Shown here: positions 33,532 to 45,267 of the stretch, piece after piece | Layout of the letters: every line of letters begins with the position of its first letter | Numbering within the stretch: position 1 is the first letter of the stretch | NCBI RefSeq assembly: GCF_006476065.1 | Contig: NZ_ML636798.1 | Coordinates: 186,001-250,000 of the forward strand | DNA from: Cognatiluteimonas lumbrici | Lineage (GTDB): Bacteria > Pseudomonadota > Gammaproteobacteria > Xanthomonadales > Xanthomonadaceae | Direction of reading: 5' to 3' | DNA: 64,000 nucleotides | The notes under the pieces: model-generated | Seen by the model: only the letters and a program-made list of their open reading frames with translations | What the model was told of the DNA's origin: nothing | The model's database searches: none | Position numbers and translations under genes: made by a program

Positions 33532-35145
33532 ATGTCGGGGGACACCTTGAAGCGAATTCTGTTGGCGGCATGCATGTCGCTGGCCGCGGGCGCCACGCTC
33601 GCGCAGCCGGCCGAACCGGTGGACCTGGACATGGTCAGCCGCATCCGGCAGGAAGCCTTCCACCGCTCGCAGGTCATGCAGACCCTGGCCGAGCTCACCG
33701 AGGACATCGGCCCGCGCCTGACCAACTCGCCGGCGATGGACCGCGCCAACGCCTGGGCCCGCCGGAAGATGGAGGGCTGGGGGCTGCAGAACGTGCACGA
33801 CGACGCCTTTGCCGACTTCGGCCGCGGCTGGGAGTTCGGCAGCGCCGGCATCGAGATGCTGGCGCCGCGGCAGCTGCCGCTGTACGCGCTGCCCAAGGGC
33901 TGGACCGCAGGCACCGACGGTGTGGTCGAGGGCGAGGCGATCGCGCTCAAGCTGGAGAAGGAGGCCGACCTCGACAAGCACCGCGGCAAGCTGCGCGGCA
34001 AGGTCCTGTTCGTGGACGACCTGCGCAAGTACAAGCCCGGCGAGGAGCCGGACTTCCATCGGCACGACGGCACCAGCCTCGAGGACCTGCAGGCGTTCAC
34101 CGTGCCGGGGGACCGCGACGATTCCGAGCGCGCCCGGCGGATGAAGCAGTACCTGGAGCGGGTCGAGTTCGGCAGGAAGCTCAATGCCTTCCTCGCCGAG
34201 GAAGGGGTGCTGGCCACGGTCGAGCTGAGCAGCCGCGACAACGGCATCATCCGCACCGGCGGCGGCGGTTCGCGCAAGGCCGGCGAGCCGGTCGGGGTGC
34301 CGGAGTTCGCGATGATCGCCGAGCACTACAACCAGGTGATGCGCGCGCTCGACGACGGCGAGACCGTGCGCCTGCGCCTGCATTCGGACGCCCGCTTCAC
34401 CACCGACGCCGACCGCGAGGGCTACAACACCATCGCCGAGATCCCCGGCCGCGGTGCGCTCGCCAACGAGGTGGTGATGATCGGCGCGCACATGGACTCC
34501 TGGCACACCGCGACCGGAGCGGCCGACAACGGCGCCGGCGTGGCGGTGATGATGGAGGCGATGCGGATCCTCAAGGCGGTCGGGGCCAAGCCGCGCCGCA
34601 CCATCCGCATCGCGCTGTGGAGCGGCGAGGAGCAGGGCCTGATCGGCTCGGCCGACTACGTCGCCCGGACCTTCGCCTCGTACCCGGAACCGACCGACCC
34701 GGAGCAGGCGAAGCTGCCGGCGTTCTTCCGCACCGAGCGCGGCCAGCTGCAGCGCAAGCCCGCCTACGACCGCTTCAGCGCCTACTTCAACCTCGACAAC
34801 GGCTCCGGCAAGATCCGCGGCATCTACGCCCAGGAGAACCTGGCCGCGATGCCGATCTTCGAGGCCTGGCTGAAGCCGTTCAACGACGTCGGCGCCACCG
34901 TGGTGACCGCGCGCAACACCGGCAGCACCGACCACATCTCGTTCGACCGCGCCGGGCTCCCGGGCTTCCAGTTCGTGCAGGACCGGCTGGACTACTTCAG
35001 CAATGTCCACCACACCAACCTGGACACCTACGACCACGCGTCCCCGGACGACCTCAAGCAGGCCGCCGCGATCGTCGCCAGCTTCGCCTACCACGCCGCG
35101 ATGCGCGACGCAAAGCTGCCGCGCAAGCCGCTGCTGGAGGACTGA
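33532..35145 (+). CDS. M28-family zinc aminopeptidase/carboxypeptidase, exported
   Basis: 537-residue exported metallopeptidase: signal KRILLAACMSLAAGATLAQP, a protease-associated-like insert (~90-250), and an M28 catalytic domain (~290-530). Metal-site sequences are GAHMDSWHTATGAADNGAGV (His and Asp ligands), WSGEEQGLIGS (general base Glu and ligand Glu), FNLDNGSGKIRG (Asp ligand) and HHTNLDTYDH near the C-terminus. Such enzymes release N-terminal residues or, like plasma glutamate carboxypeptidase homologues, C-terminal ones; which applies is open. ATG 33532 is used. A TTG at 33547 has GGGGGA upstream and starts exactly at the basic residue of the signal peptide, so it is a serious alternative. 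It converges on ppx with 27 nt between. Confidence 0.9.
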   Translation: MSGDTLKRILLAACMSLAAGATLAQPAEPVDLDMVSRIRQEAFHRSQVMQTLAELTEDIGPRLTNSPAMDRANAWARRKMEGWGLQNVHDDAFADFGRGWEFGSAGIEMLAPRQLPLYALPKGWTAGTDGVVEGEAIALKLEKEADLDKHRGKLRGKVLFVDDLRKYKPGEEPDFHRHDGTSLEDLQAFTVPGDRDDSERARRMKQYLERVEFGRKLNAFLAEEGVLATVELSSRDNGIIRTGGGGSRKAGEPVGVPEFAMIAEHYNQVMRALDDGETVRLRLHSDARFTTDADREGYNTIAEIPGRGALANEVVMIGAHMDSWHTATGAADNGAGVAVMMEAMRILKAVGAKPRRTIRIALWSGEEQGLIGSADYVARTFASYPEPTDPEQAKLPAFFRTERGQLQRKPAYDRFSAYFNLDNGSGKIRGIYAQENLAAMPIFEAWLKPFNDVGATVVTARNTGSTDHISFDRAGLPGFQFVQDRLDYFSNVHHTNLDTYDHASPDDLKQAAAIVASFAYHAAMRDAKLPRKPLLED

Positions 35146-35172
35146 GTCCGGCGGAGCGGACGGAGCCGCTGC

Positions 35173-36713
35173 TCAGGCGGCTTCGATCGACAGCGTGATC
35201 CCGAGCCCGCGGAACGCCGCGGGCTCGTCCTCCAGGTCGCTGCGCAGCAGCGGCCGGGTCTGCAGCCAGTGCTCCGGCAGCACCAGCACCAGGCGGTCGC
35301 CCTCGGCATGGAGCTGCAGTTCCGGCAGCAACTGGTCGGGTTCGTGCGAGCGGTGCAGCAGCACCGCCAGCCGCAGCAGCCCCGCCATCCGCCGGGTCGC
35401 CGGCAGCAGCCGGTCCGGGATCAGCTCGAACGCGTCCTTTGGCACCTTGCGCCGATGGGTGCGCACCAGCGCGGCCAGCATCCGCTGCTCGGGCACCGAG
35501 AAGCCGGCGATGTCCGAGTGCTGCAGCACGTAGGCGCCATGCACCTGGTACTGGCTGTGGGCGATCGCGAGGCCGAGCTCGTGCAGTCGCGCCGCGCGCG
35601 ACAGCATCAGCCGGTCCTCGACCTCCAGCTGCCAGTTGCCGCACACCCGTTCGAACAGCTGCACCGCGGTGGCCGAGACCCGCGCCGCCTGCGATGGATC
35701 GATGCCGTAGCGCTGCATCAGCGCCGCGACCGACGCGTCGCGCGGGTCGTCGGCGCCGCCGCGGCCGAGCATGTCGTGCAGCACGCCCTCGCGCAGCGCG
35801 GCCTTGCTCGGTGCCATGCGTTCGATGCCGAGCACCCGGAAGGCGGCCTCCAGCACCAGCAGCCCGCCGGCGATGATCGGCTTGCGCTCGCGCGACAGGC
35901 CGGGCAGGTCGATGTCCTCGATCCGCCTGGCCTGCAGCAGGCGGTCGCGCACCTGCGGCAGCGCCTCGGCCAGCACAGCGCCCTTGCTCAGCTTCATGGT
36001 CGCGCAGACCGTGCCGATCGCCTTGATCGTGCCCGAGGCGCCGATGGTCTCCTGCCAGCCGAGGTGCCGGTAGACGCCGGCGAACTGCTGGAACTGGGCG
36101 GCGACCTCGATCAGCGCCTCGTCCCAGCGCTTGCGGTCCAGCCGGCCGTCGCCGAAGAAGCGCGCGGTGGTCGCGACCGCGCCGAGCTGCAGGCTCTCGC
36201 GCTCGATCGCGTCGAAGCCGCTGCCGATGATGCACTCGGTGGAGCCGCCGCCGATGTCGATCACCAGCCGCAGGTTGCCGGGCTTCGGCCGCTGCGCGTG
36301 GGCGACGCCGAGGTAGATCAGGCGTGCTTCCTCGCGCCCCGGGATGACCTCGATCGCGTGCCCGAGCGCGGTTTCCGCGGGCACCAGGAAGGCCTGCGGC
36401 GCGGCCAGCAGGCGCACGGTGTTGGTGGCCACCGCGCGCACCCGCTGCGGCGGGATGTCGCGCAGCCGCTGGCCGAAGCGGAACAGGCACTCGAGCGCGC
36501 GCTGGCGCACCTCGGGATGCAGCCCGCGCTTCGCGTCCAGGCCCTCGGCCAGGCGCACCATCTCGCGCAGGCGGTCGACGACGCGCAGCTGGCCGAGCAC
36601 GTAGCGCGCGACCACCATGTGGAAGCTGTTGGAGCCCAGGTCGATCGCCGCCAGCAGGTCGCCGTCCTGCAGCGGCAGCGCCTGCGAGCGCAGGTGCAGG
36701 TGCGCGCTCTCGT

Positions 36714-36717
<4 letters not shown>
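35173..36717 (-). CDS. ppx: Exopolyphosphatase (Ppx/GppA family)
   Basis: 514-residue exopolyphosphatase that removes terminal phosphates from polyphosphate. The ASKHA-fold N-terminus shows LLAAIDLGSNSFHMVVARY (~22-40) and VRAVATNTVRLL, with the second phosphate-binding motif VIDIGGGSTECIIG (~147-160), the catalytic Glu in the PGREEARLIYLGV segment (~124-136), and IGASGTIKAIG (~212-222). A C-terminal HD-like domain contains RAARLHELGLAIAHSQYQVHGAYVLQHSDI. Length matches E. coli Ppx (513). ATG 36717 overlaps the ppk1 stop (ATGA). It is the last of four overlapping genes, phoB-phoR-ppk1-ppx, so polyphosphate synthesis and breakdown are co-expressed under phosphate control. Confidence 0.96.
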
Positions 36718-38794
<2,077 letters not shown>

Positions 38795-38798
<4 letters not shown>

Positions 38799-40117
38799 GC
38801 CGGCCTCCCCGCCGCGCGCCGCGGGCGCACCCGGTCGGCGCCGAAATGGCAGGAGAAGGTGCTGCCGCGCCCGACCTCGCTGTCGATCTCCAGCCGTGCC
38901 TGGTGCAGGCCGAGCACGTGCTTGACGATCGCCAGGCCGAGGCCGGTGCCGCCCTTCTCGCGCGAGCGGCTGGCCGAGACCCGGTAGAAGCGCTCGGTCA
39001 GGCGCGGCAGGTGGTCGCGCGGGATGCCGAAGCCGGTGTCGGTGACCGCGAGCACCGCGCCGCCGTCGTCGCCGCGTTCTAACGTGATGGCGATGCGGCC
39101 GCCCTCGGGCGTATAGCGCACCGCGTTGCTGACCAGGTTGGAGAAGGCACTGTGCAGTTCGCGCGTCGAGCCGAGCAGGTCGGCGCCGGCCTCGTCCGCG
39201 ACGGCGACCTCGTGCCGGCCCTGGCTGAGCGCCTCGGCCTCGCGCCGCAGCGTCGCCAGCATCGGTGCCATCGCCACCACCTCGTCCTCGACGGCTTCCT
39301 GCGCCTCCAGCCGCGACAGCGTCAGCAGGTCCTCGACCAGCTGGTTCATGCGCTGCGACTGGCGCTGCATCTCCTCGAGCATCGGCGCCCAGGCCGGTTG
39401 TTCGGTCGGGTCCAGCATCTCAAGGTACCCGTGCACCACCGTCAGCGGCGTGCGCAGCTCGTGCGAGACGTTGGCCACGAAGTCGCGGCGCACCTGCTCC
39501 AGCCGCGTCAGGCGGGTGACGTCGCGCGCGATCACCACCCAGATGTCCTCGGAATAGGGCACCAGGCGCAGGCCCAGGCGCAGGCCGGGGTCGTGCGGCG
39601 AACCGATCTCGTTGATCGGCTCGGCGTTGCGGCCCGCGGCCAGCCAGTGCGCGACCGGCAGCGGCTGCAGGCGCTCGCCCAGCGGCGCGCCGGTATCGGC
39701 CGGGTGCTGCAGTTTCAGCAGTCGGGTGGCCGCGGCGTTGAACCAGAGGATGCGCTGGCTGTCGCGCTCGACCACCACCAGCGCGTCGGGCAGCGCGTCG
39801 CCGAGCGCGCGGTAGGCTCGCAGCAGCTCGAGCAGCTTGCGCGCGCGGTTGCGCGCGTCCTCGTGCTCGCGCTGGAGCTGGCGCTCGACCTCGCCCCAGG
39901 CGCCGCGGTCGGCGCGCGCGCGCGGGCGCTGGCGCGAGGCCATCAGCGCCAGGAACGCGCGCAACCGCCACGCCTGCCAGCCGAGCGCGGCGATCGCGGC
40001 CAGCGCCAGCGCCGGCCAGGGGTGCCCCAGCAACAGTCCGGCCAGCAGCGCCAGCGCCAGCCAGCCGGCGGTCCAGCCCAGCGTCCGGTACCACGCCGGG
40101 CGGGTCTCGGGAGTCAT
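38795..40117 (-). CDS. phoR: Phosphate-regulon sensor histidine kinase PhoR
   Basis: 440-residue membrane-bound histidine kinase that senses phosphate status through the Pst/PhoU system and phosphorylates PhoB. Two N-terminal helices (~14-50), a basic linker, and a PAS domain (~95-200; DALPDALVVVERDSQRILWFN) are followed by a HisKA region (FVANVSHELRTPLTVVHGYL, phospho-His ~212) and an HATPase domain with FSNLVSNAVRYTPEGG (N box), VTDTGFGIP (G1), ERFYRVSASRSREKGGTGLGLAIVKH (F and G2 boxes). Start ATG 40117 overlaps the phoB stop (ATGA). Length matches E. coli PhoR (431). Confidence 0.96.
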
Positions 40118-40812
40118 GTCGTCGAGAAACGATAACCCGCGCCGCGGACGGTCTGCACCAGCCCCTCGAGCGCGAACGGCTCCAGCGCCTTGCGCAGGCG
40201 GCGGATGTGCACGTCCACGGTGCGTTCCTCGACGTAGACGGTCCCGCCCCAGACGTGGTCGAGCAGCTGGCTGCGGCTGTAGACGCGGTCGGGATGGGTC
40301 ATGAAGAAGTGCAGCAGCCGGTACTCGGTCGGACCAAGTGTGACCGGGTGTTCGCTGCCGTGCAGATCCGCGAACACGCGGTGGGCCGCGCCGTCGATGC
40401 GCAGGCCGCCGGCGCTGACGCTGCCGTCGGCGTCGTCCTCCCGCGAGCGCCGCATCACGGCCCGGATCCGGGCCAGCAGTTCGCGCGCCGAGAACGGCTT
40501 GACCACGTAGTCGTCGACCCCGGCCTCCAGGCCTCCGACGCGGTCGTCCTCCTCGCCGCGGGCGGTGAGCATGATGATCGGCACCTCGCGGGTCAGCGCG
40601 TCCTTGCGCCAGCGTCGGGCCAGTTCCAGCCCGCTGCTGCCGGGCAGCATCCAGTCGAGCAGGATCAGGTCGGGGACGCGTTCGGCGATCGCCGCCTGGG
40701 CCTCGCGCCCGTCGCCCGCGTGCACCGCCTGGAAATCGCCCTTGCGCAGGGCATAGGCGACCATGTCGCGGATGGCCGGCTCGTCGTCGACGATGAGGAT
40801 GCGCTTTTGCAT
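40114..40812 (-). CDS. phoB: Phosphate-regulon response regulator PhoB
   Basis: 232-residue OmpR-family response regulator. The receiver domain (1-120) has the acidic pair DDE (~9-11), the phosphoacceptor Asp in LILLDWMLPGSSG (~54), Thr in IIMLTARGEEDD and Lys in DDYVVKPFS. The winged-helix DNA-binding domain (~135-230) has LGPTEYRLLHFFMTHPDRVYSRSQLLDHVWG and VDVHIRRLRKAL. Activated PhoB binds PHO boxes; one lies 15-31 nt upstream of its own ATG. It is the first gene of the phoB-phoR-ppk1-ppx operon. Confidence 0.97.
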   Translation of the reverse strand: MQKRILIVDDEPAIRDMVAYALRKGDFQAVHAGDGREAQAAIAERVPDLILLDWMLPGSSGLELARRWRKDALTREVPIIMLTARGEEDDRVGGLEAGVDDYVVKPFSARELLARIRAVMRRSREDDADGSVSAGGLRIDGAAHRVFADLHGSEHPVTLGPTEYRLLHFFMTHPDRVYSRSQLLDHVWGGTVYVEERTVDVHIRRLRKALEPFALEGLVQTVRGAGYRFSTT

Positions 40813-40826
40813 GTCCCCTTATTGAA

Positions 40827-40843
40827 CGACAGATTTGTGACCG
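40827..40843 (-). promoter_or_regulatory. PHO box upstream of phoB
   Basis: On the minus strand CGGTCACAAATCTGTCG matches the PHO-box consensus CTGTCATAAAACTGTCA at 13 of 17 positions, with both heptamer cores (GTCA and CTGTC) and the normal 11-nt period. Its position just before phoB predicts autoactivation of the operon under phosphate starvation. Confidence 0.75.
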
Positions 40844-40857
40844 GCCGGTGACACACG

Positions 40858-42447
40858 TTACCGCCGGTTGATGTCCTCGTCGCGGATGCCCTGGCGGTGC
40901 AGCTCCAGCACCACCGGGGTGATGGCGGCGATGCGGGCGTCGATCCGGGCCCGGGCGTAGTAGTCCAGGTCGTCGCGGCGCTTGAGCGTGTTGAGCTGGA
41001 GCAGGGCCTGTTCCGGGCGGCCGTTGAGGAAGGCGGCCTCGGCATAGGCCTCGCCCGCGCGCACCGGGTCGCCGGCGATCTCGCTGGCGCGGGCGTAGGT
41101 CTGCTGGAACACCGGGTCGTCGCCGGCGCCGGCGAGCAGCGGGCGCAGCAGGGCCTGCGCGCGGTTGCCGGCCGCGCGCGTGTTGCGTTCGTTGAGCATC
41201 TCCGCGTAGGTCAGCGCCACCGGGCGGCTGTGCGGCATCCGCGCCACCAGCGCCTCGAAGCGCGCGTCGGCCTCCTCGGTGCGCCCGGCGCGCGCCAGCG
41301 ACTGCGCCAGCGCCAGTTCCAGCCAGGTATCGCCGGGGTGCCGTTCCAGCAGCGCCGCCAGCGCGGTCGCGGCGGTCGCCGGCTTGCCGTCCAGGTAGTG
41401 CGCCACCGCCTGCCCGTAGCGCTGGGCGTCGTCCAGCTCCCCGGACCGCGCCAGCCGTTCGTATTCGCGCACCGCCGCGGCCGGCGTATCGGCGCTGAGC
41501 ACCCGCAGGCGCTCGCGCGCCCACGGGAACAGCCCGGTCGCCCCGTGCGCCGGCAGCGCTGCGCCGATCCGCAGCGAGGAGGGCAGCAGCAGGTTGTCGC
41601 GCTGCGACGTGGTGGGCACGAAGCCCTGCGGCGCCGACGCGATCTGTCGCGCGCGCTCGCGCGCCTCGCTGATGCGCGAGGTGGTGACCGGGTGGGTCTG
41701 CAGGTAGTCGGGGGTGCCCTCGCGGCTGCCGCTGATGTTGCTGCGCACGCTCGCCTGCAGGGTCTGGAAGAACCCGGCCATGGCATCCACGTCGTAGCCC
41801 GCGCGCGACAGCGTGCGGATGCCGATGCGGTCGGCCTCGGCCTCGTTGCTGCGGGTGTAGTCGATCATCCGCTGCACCATCAGGCCCTGGGCCGAGGCCA
41901 GCGCCGCCATGGTCGCGTCGTCCGCGGAGTTGCCGCCGGCGCCCTGCGCCAGCGCGATCGCGCCGAGCATGGCCAGCATGATCGGGACCCGGTCGCGCTG
42001 CGCCTGCTCGACCGCGCGCAGCACGTGGGCCTGGGTGACGTGCGCGATCTCGTGCGAGAGCACCGCTGCGACCCCGTCCTCGTGGTCGGCCGCCAGTACC
42101 AGGCCGGCGTTGACCCCGATGTAGCCGCCCAGGGTGGCGAAGGCGTTGATCTGGCGGTCGCGCAGCAGGAAGAAGGTGAACGGCTGCTTCGGGTCGTCGC
42201 TGGAGGCGGCCAGGCGCTGGCCCATGGCGCGCAGCCAGGACAGCAGCAGCGGGTCCTCCAGGGTGTAGCCGTAGTAGCGCAGCTGGCTCAGCATCATCGC
42301 CCCGTACTCGGCCTGCTCGGAGGGCGAGATCACGGTGGCGGCGGAGGACCCGATGTCGGGCAGGCGCGCCTCCTGCGCCGGCGCGGGGACGTGCAGCACG
42401 GCGGCGAGCGCGGCGGTCAGGGCGGCGGCGGCGAGGGCAGGGCGCAT
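40858..42447 (-). CDS. bepA: Periplasmic M48 metalloprotease with TPRs (BepA-like)
   Basis: 529-residue periplasmic protease/chaperone of outer-membrane protein assembly. A signal peptide (MRPALAAAALTAALAAVLHVPAPAQ) precedes an M48 domain (~45-270) with zinc motif VLSHEIAHVTQAHV (HExxH near 125-129), Glu ligand in RSNEAEADRIGIR, and the inhibitory-loop region HPVTTSRI. A C-terminal TPR array (~310-525; EYERLARSGELDDAQRYGQA, LELALAQSLARAGRTEEADARFEALV) follows. BepA degrades or repairs stalled LptD and BAM substrates. Start ATG 42447 is chosen because AGGA lies upstream; ATG 42462 would add MLRTQ without a ribosome site. It is 45 nt upstream of phoB on the same strand, separated by the PHO box. 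Confidence 0.93.
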   Translation of the reverse strand: MRPALAAAALTAALAAVLHVPAPAQEARLPDIGSSAATVISPSEQAEYGAMMLSQLRYYGYTLEDPLLLSWLRAMGQRLAASSDDPKQPFTFFLLRDRQINAFATLGGYIGVNAGLVLAADHEDGVAAVLSHEIAHVTQAHVLRAVEQAQRDRVPIMLAMLGAIALAQGAGGNSADDATMAALASAQGLMVQRMIDYTRSNEAEADRIGIRTLSRAGYDVDAMAGFFQTLQASVRSNISGSREGTPDYLQTHPVTTSRISEARERARQIASAPQGFVPTTSQRDNLLLPSSLRIGAALPAHGATGLFPWARERLRVLSADTPAAAVREYERLARSGELDDAQRYGQAVAHYLDGKPATAATALAALLERHPGDTWLELALAQSLARAGRTEEADARFEALVARMPHSRPVALTYAEMLNERNTRAAGNRAQALLRPLLAGAGDDPVFQQTYARASEIAGDPVRAGEAYAEAAFLNGRPEQALLQLNTLKRRDDLDYYARARIDARIAAITPVVLELHRQGIRDEDINRR

Positions 42448-42592
42448 CTGGGTCCTGAGCATAGGGGAAACGGCGGCGCGGCGAGGCCGGCGGGTGAACG
42501 GGTCGTTAATCCGCCCCGAGGCTGGAAAACCGGCCCGCGCGCACCCATGTTGGACAATGCTTCCCCGCGCGAGTTTCCGGAGACCCCCGTCC

Positions 42593-42853
42593 ATGCCAGA
42601 GATCACCATGTACACCTCGGCCAGCTGCGGCTACTGCGTCGCGGCCAAGAATTTCCTCAGGAGCCGTGGACTGGAATGGCGGGAAGTGCGCATCGACCTG
42701 GACCCGGAGGAGCGCGCGCGCATGGTCGAGCGCGCCCGGCGCACCAGCGTGCCGCAGATCTTCATCGGCGACACCCACGTCGGCGGCTACGACGACATGA
42801 TGGCGCTGCACCGCGCCGGAGGGCTCGAACCGCTGCTGCGCGACGACGGCTGA
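42593..42853 (+). CDS. grxC: Glutaredoxin 3
   Basis: 86-residue cytoplasmic thiol-disulfide oxidoreductase using glutathione. The active site is CGYC (12-15), preceded by MYTSAS and followed by AAKNFLRSRGLEW. TSVPQIFIGDTHVGGYDDMMAL (~51-72) gives the cis-Pro (TVP-like) and the GGYDD glutathione-binding block. Length and residues fit class I GrxC (E. coli 83 aa). ATG 42593 has GGAG about 10 nt upstream and a GACAAT -10-like hexamer near 42552. It is divergent from bepA. Confidence 0.95.
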   Translation: MPEITMYTSASCGYCVAAKNFLRSRGLEWREVRIDLDPEERARMVERARRTSVPQIFIGDTHVGGYDDMMALHRAGGLEPLLRDDG

Positions 42854-42919
42854 GCCGGTCCATACCCCGGGGTCTGGCATAATTGCCGGCTGGCTTCCCC
42901 CTCCGCGAGTCCCCCACCA

Positions 42920-43933
42920 ATGACCCAGACGATTACCGTGATCCGTGGCGATGGCATCGGCCCGGAGATCATGGATGCCGCGCTGCACGTGCTCGACGCC
43001 CTCGATGCCGGGCTGCAGTACGAGTTCGCCGACGCCGGCATGGTCGCGCTCGAGAAGCACGGCGAGCTGCTGCCGGCCGCCACCCTGGAGTCCATTCGCC
43101 GCAACAAGGTCGCGCTCAAGAGCCCGCTGACCACGCCGGTGGGCGGCGGCTTCTCCTCGATCAACGTCGAGCTGCGCAAGCGCTTCGACCTGTACGCCAA
43201 CGTGCGCCCGGCGAAGTCGCACCCGAACACCAAGTCGCGCTTCCCGAGCGGCGTCGACCTCATCACCGTGCGCGAGAACACCGAGGGCGCCTACAGCGCC
43301 GAGGGCCAGGAGCTTTCCGCCGACGGCGACACCGCGACCTCGATCACCAAGACCACGCGCCGCGGCTCCGAGCGCATCGTCCGCTACGCCTTCGACCTGG
43401 CCCGCCGCACCGGCCGCAAGAAGGTCACCATCGTGCACAAGGCCAACATCCTGAAGTCCACCTCGGGCCTGTTCCTGCGGGTGGCGCGCGAGGTGGCGGC
43501 GCAGTATCCGGACATCGAGGCCAACGAGCTGATCGTGGACAACTGCGCGATGCAGCTGGTGATGCGCCCCGAGCAGTTCGACGTGATCGTGACCACCAAC
43601 CTGTTCGGCGACATCATCTCGGACCTGTGCGCCGGCCTGGTCGGCGGCCTCGGCCTGGCCCCGGGCGCCAACATCGGCACCGACGCGGCGATCTTCGAGG
43701 CGGTCCACGGCTCGGCCCCCGACATCGCCGGCAAGGGCGTCGCCAACCCCTGCGCGCTGCTGCTCGGCGTCGGCCAGATGCTCGACCACCTGGGCATGCA
43801 CGACAAGGCCGCGCGCCTGCGCGAGGCGATCGAGGCGACCCTGGAGGCCGGCGACTCGCTGACCCCGGACCTGGGCGGCACCGGCAACACCATGGCCTTC
43901 GCGAAGGCGATCGCGAAGCGCGCGGCCGCTTGA
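42920..43933 (+). CDS. Isocitrate dehydrogenase, NAD-dependent type
   Basis: 337-residue member of the isocitrate/isopropylmalate dehydrogenase family, most like the short NAD-dependent isocitrate dehydrogenases of xanthomonads. Features: IRGDGIGPEI (8-17), KSPLTTPVGGGFSSINVELRKRFDLYANVRP (~67-97, with the substrate Ser and Arg residues), VRENTEGAYS (~115-124), the catalytic Lys in VHKANILKST, the Tyr/Asp region DNCAMQL, NLFGDIISDLCAGLVGGLG (~215-233), and cofactor loop VHGSAPDIAGKGVANP (~255-270), where Asp-Ile suggests NAD rather than NADP. Homoisocitrate or isopropylmalate activity is less likely but not excluded. CATAAT at 42878..42883 is a probable -10. The TGA overlaps the TTG start of an antiporter gene. 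Confidence 0.88.
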   Translation: MTQTITVIRGDGIGPEIMDAALHVLDALDAGLQYEFADAGMVALEKHGELLPAATLESIRRNKVALKSPLTTPVGGGFSSINVELRKRFDLYANVRPAKSHPNTKSRFPSGVDLITVRENTEGAYSAEGQELSADGDTATSITKTTRRGSERIVRYAFDLARRTGRKKVTIVHKANILKSTSGLFLRVAREVAAQYPDIEANELIVDNCAMQLVMRPEQFDVIVTTNLFGDIISDLCAGLVGGLGLAPGANIGTDAAIFEAVHGSAPDIAGKGVANPCALLLGVGQMLDHLGMHDKAARLREAIEATLEAGDSLTPDLGGTGNTMAFAKAIAKRAAA

Positions 43934-45264
43934 ACGAGCCGGCGACGGTCGTCGCGACGCCCGCCGCCGCCGTGCGGCCGGATGCGCTCGCGCTGACGCC
44001 GTTGCTGCTGTTCCTGGCGCTGTTCTTCGGCGCCGGCCTGTACTTCACCCTCGCCGGCGAGGCGATGGGCTTCTACCAGCTGCGCGCGCCGGTGGCGATC
44101 CTGCCGGCGCTCGCGCTGGGCGCCTGGCTGGTGCATCGCAAGGGCCTGCCGGCCGGCGACATCCTGCTGCGCGGGATGGGCGACCCGAACATCGTGCTGA
44201 TGTGCCTGATCTTCCTGCTCGCGGGCGCCTTCGCCTACGTGTCCAAGGCGATCGGCGCGGTGGACGCGGTGGTGGCGCTGGGGATCGGGGCGCTGCCGCC
44301 GGCGCTGCTGCTGCCGGGACTGTTCGTGCTGGCCTCGCTGATCTCGCTCTCGATCGGCACCTCGATGGGCACGATCGCGGCCGTGGTCCCCATCGCCATC
44401 GGCACCGCCGACGCCAGCGGCCTGGACCGCGGCCTGGTGCTGGGCGCGGTGGTCGGCGGCGCGATGTTCGGCGACAACCTCTCGGTGATCTCGGACACCA
44501 CCATCGCCGCCACCCGCAGCCAGGGCGCGGCCATGCGCGACAAGTTCCGCGAGAACTTCAGGATCGCGCTGCCGGCGGCGCTGGCGACCATCGTGCTGCT
44601 GGCCTTCCTGGGCGAGCCGGCGCCGATCCCCGCGGCCGAGGCCTCGGCGTCGCCGTGGCTGGCGCTGCCCTACGTGCTCGTGCTGGGGCTCGCGCTGGCG
44701 GGGCTGGACGTGCTGGTGGTGCTGGCGATCGGGCTGGCCCTGGCCGGCGGCTTCGGGCTGCTGCTTGCCGACGGCTACGACCTGGTGCAGTTCGCCGGAG
44801 ACACCTGGATCGGCTTCGAGGGAATGGTCGAGATCCTGCTGCTGTCGCTGCTGATCGGCGGCCTGGGCGCGCTGATGAAGGCCGGCGGCGGCCTCGACTG
44901 GCTGGCCGCGACCATCGCCCGCTTCGCGCGCGGCCACCGCGGCCGCCGCACCGGCGAGTTCAGCATCGCCGTGCTGTCGGCGACCAGCGACGTGTTCACC
45001 GCCAACAACACCGTGGCGATCCTGGTCGGTGGCGGGGTGGCGCGGGACATCGCGGTGCGCCACGGCATCAGCCCGCGGCGCGCGGCCAGCCTCCTCGACA
45101 TCTTCGCCTGCGTGCCGCAGGGCCTGCTGCCCTACGGCGCCCAGTTGCTGCTGGCCTCGTCGCTGGCCGCGGTCTCGCCGCTGGCACTGGCGACCCAGGT
45201 CCACTACTGCTGGCTGCTGGCCCTCGTCGCCGTTGCCTTCATGGCTTGGCCGTCCCGGCGCTGA
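43930..45264 (+). CDS. NhaC-family Na+/H+ antiporter
   Basis: 444-residue inner-membrane antiporter (Na_H_antiporter family, NhaC-like). Around ten to twelve hydrophobic helices are seen. Conserved segments are GDPNIVLMCLIFLLAGAFAYVSKAIGAVDAVV (~78-110), SLSIGTSMGTIAAVVPIA (~139-156), GGAMFGDNLSVISDTTIAATRSQGA (~176-200), GLGALMKAGGGLDWL (~311-325), SDVFTANNTVAILVG (~353-367) and IFACVPQGLLPYGAQLLLASSLA (~390-412). The start is probably TTG 43930, inside a TTGA overlap with the isocitrate dehydrogenase stop; GTG 43972 is possible, and the first ATG would remove helix 1. Ion or amino-acid-related substrates are not distinguished by sequence. It converges on the Bax1-I gene with 3 nt between. 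Confidence 0.87.
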   Translation: MNEPATVVATPAAAVRPDALALTPLLLFLALFFGAGLYFTLAGEAMGFYQLRAPVAILPALALGAWLVHRKGLPAGDILLRGMGDPNIVLMCLIFLLAGAFAYVSKAIGAVDAVVALGIGALPPALLLPGLFVLASLISLSIGTSMGTIAAVVPIAIGTADASGLDRGLVLGAVVGGAMFGDNLSVISDTTIAATRSQGAAMRDKFRENFRIALPAALATIVLLAFLGEPAPIPAAEASASPWLALPYVLVLGLALAGLDVLVVLAIGLALAGGFGLLLADGYDLVQFAGDTWIGFEGMVEILLLSLLIGGLGALMKAGGGLDWLAATIARFARGHRGRRTGEFSIAVLSATSDVFTANNTVAILVGGGVARDIAVRHGISPRRAASLLDIFACVPQGLLPYGAQLLLASSLAAVSPLALATQVHYCWLLALVAVAFMAWPSRR

Positions 45265-45267
45265 CGG

